Positions 14,359 through 14,967 of a DNA stretch of 14,967 nucleotides are shown piece by piece. The translations under genes were made by a program, and so were the position numbers. Position 1 is the stretch's first letter. Each line of letters begins with the position of its first letter. Under the pieces are notes generated by a model. That model worked only from the letters and a program-made list of their open reading frames with translations, had not been told where the DNA came from and ran no database searches. Source of the stretch: Paenibacillaceae bacterium UBA6304 (GTDB lineage: Bacteria; Bacillota; Bacilli; Paenibacillales; Paenibacillaceae); assembly GCA_002439285.1 (NCBI GenBank), contig DJTQ01000343.1, forward strand, positions 1 to 14,967, given 5' to 3'.

Positions 14359-14967
14359 CTAATACCTGAACGGCTTCAGCTTGACGGTAAAAATAGTCTT
14401 CTCATACGGCTTGCTGTACAAGCGAATGTCTCCGCCCATATTTTGCGCAAGCCGGCGGGTGATCGTCAGCCCGAGTCCGCTCCCCTGATAAAATTTGTTG
14501 CGGGAGTCCTCTAACGTATATAGCCGTTCAAACACCCGGGCCTGATGGATATCCGCAATTCCTTTTCCCCGGTCCCAGACGTCCACGCATACTTCGTTTG
14601 AATCCTGTCTCAGCGTCAGCCCTATGATATTACCGTCGCTGCCGTAACGGACCGCGTTAGAAATCAGATTGTGCAGAATCCGGTCCATGGCTCCTTCATT
14701 GGCATAGGCGTAAACCGGTTCCTCCGGAATCCGAATGTCCACCTCGATCCCTCTGCTTGTCAGCACCTCGTAGAAGGCCAGAATATTCCTCCGGCAAACT
14801 TCATTCAAATGAACCCGGGTCAGCGGCAAGGGCTGATCTCCCGACTCCAGCTTCGCCAGATCAAAAAATTGCCGGATCATTTCCATCACTTCATTGGCCT
14901 TCCGGTGGATCTTGGCCAGCATTTCCGCCCTCTCCCCGGCTTCCATGTCAGGATCAAGATGGATCGT
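14359..14967 (-). CDS. Sensor histidine kinase, C-terminal part (5' end outside window)
   Basis: The frame is open from the right window edge to the stop at 14359-14361: 202 codons. Met at 14944-14946 is unlikely to be the start because the frame continues upstream (TIHLDPD) and the sequence begins in the second helix of a HisKA dimerisation domain (IRQFFDLAKLESGD). The H-box histidine and any membrane segments lie beyond the window. The ATPase domain is complete: N box DRILHNLISNAVRYG, G1 DRGKGI, F box FERLYT, G2 GSGLGL. It is a classical HPK1-3-like kinase with an OmpR-type partner expected upstream of it, outside the window. The nearby BcrAB-like exporter is its likely target operon, as in bacitracin or lantibiotic response systems; this is inferred from neighbourhood. 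Confidence 0.92.
   Translation of the reverse strand, partial: TIHLDPDMEAGERAEMLAKIHRKANEVMEMIRQFFDLAKLESGDQPLPLTRVHLNEVCRRNILAFYEVLTSRGIEVDIRIPEEPVYAYANEGAMDRILHNLISNAVRYGSDGNIIGLTLRQDSNEVCVDVWDRGKGIADIHQARVFERLYTLEDSRNKFYQGSGLGLTITRRLAQNMGGDIRLYSKPYEKTIFTVKLKPFRY

Noticed and set aside
14320..14514. Short plus-strand frame after the lipoprotein gene
   Set aside because: Lies mostly antisense to the kinase gene with its conserved G2 box, and has no known motif.

Overview
The window reads as chromosomal DNA of a Paenibacillus-like Firmicute. The grounds are family-level: an S-layer-homology exported protein, a YesM/YesN-type two-component system tied to a sugar importer, CcpA-type cre sites, strong GGAGG ribosome binding sites, a TTG start and probably a GTG start, and lipoproteins of the low-GC Gram-positive kind. 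No rRNA, tRNA, CRISPR array, transposase or phage gene was found.

Layout. (1) 1-1859, minus: 3'-truncated exported protein with a beta-propeller-like region, a Ser-rich linker, a ZU5-like segment and at least two SLH domains. (2) 1860-2610: about 750 bp without a gene. It holds a leader hairpin, a 183-bp nested palindromic element (four 25-nt units placed symmetrically around 2380) and the terminator of the next gene. (3) 2611-11962: a sugar-use locus. A cytoplasmic GH2 beta-mannosidase (minus) diverges from a plus-strand operon: sugar-binding lipoprotein, two ABC permeases, YesM-like kinase, YesN-like AraC regulator. Each of the two divergent promoters carries a cre site just downstream of its -10. 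The plus promoter also has a 30-bp-spaced direct repeat touching a weak -35, a candidate YesN operator. No ATPase is encoded here, so the importer probably borrows a shared MsmX-type one. The operon ends at a hairpin shared with the convergent ABC genes. (4) 12052-14967: a BcrAB/LanF-like ABC transporter (minus), a divergent small lipoprotein (plus) and the C-terminal part of a sensor kinase (minus, running off the window). This resembles a peptide-antibiotic response or detoxification module.

How the parts would work together (inference): the kinase senses an outside oligosaccharide or cell state, the AraC-type regulator turns on importer synthesis, imported beta-mannosides are cut by the beta-mannosidase, and CcpA shuts both promoters when a better carbon source is present. 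The right-hand module would sense or expel a membrane-active peptide. No unmistakably new system is visible. The least explained items are the symmetric palindromic element, the candidate YesN operator and the small lipoprotein beside the E-loop ABC transporter.
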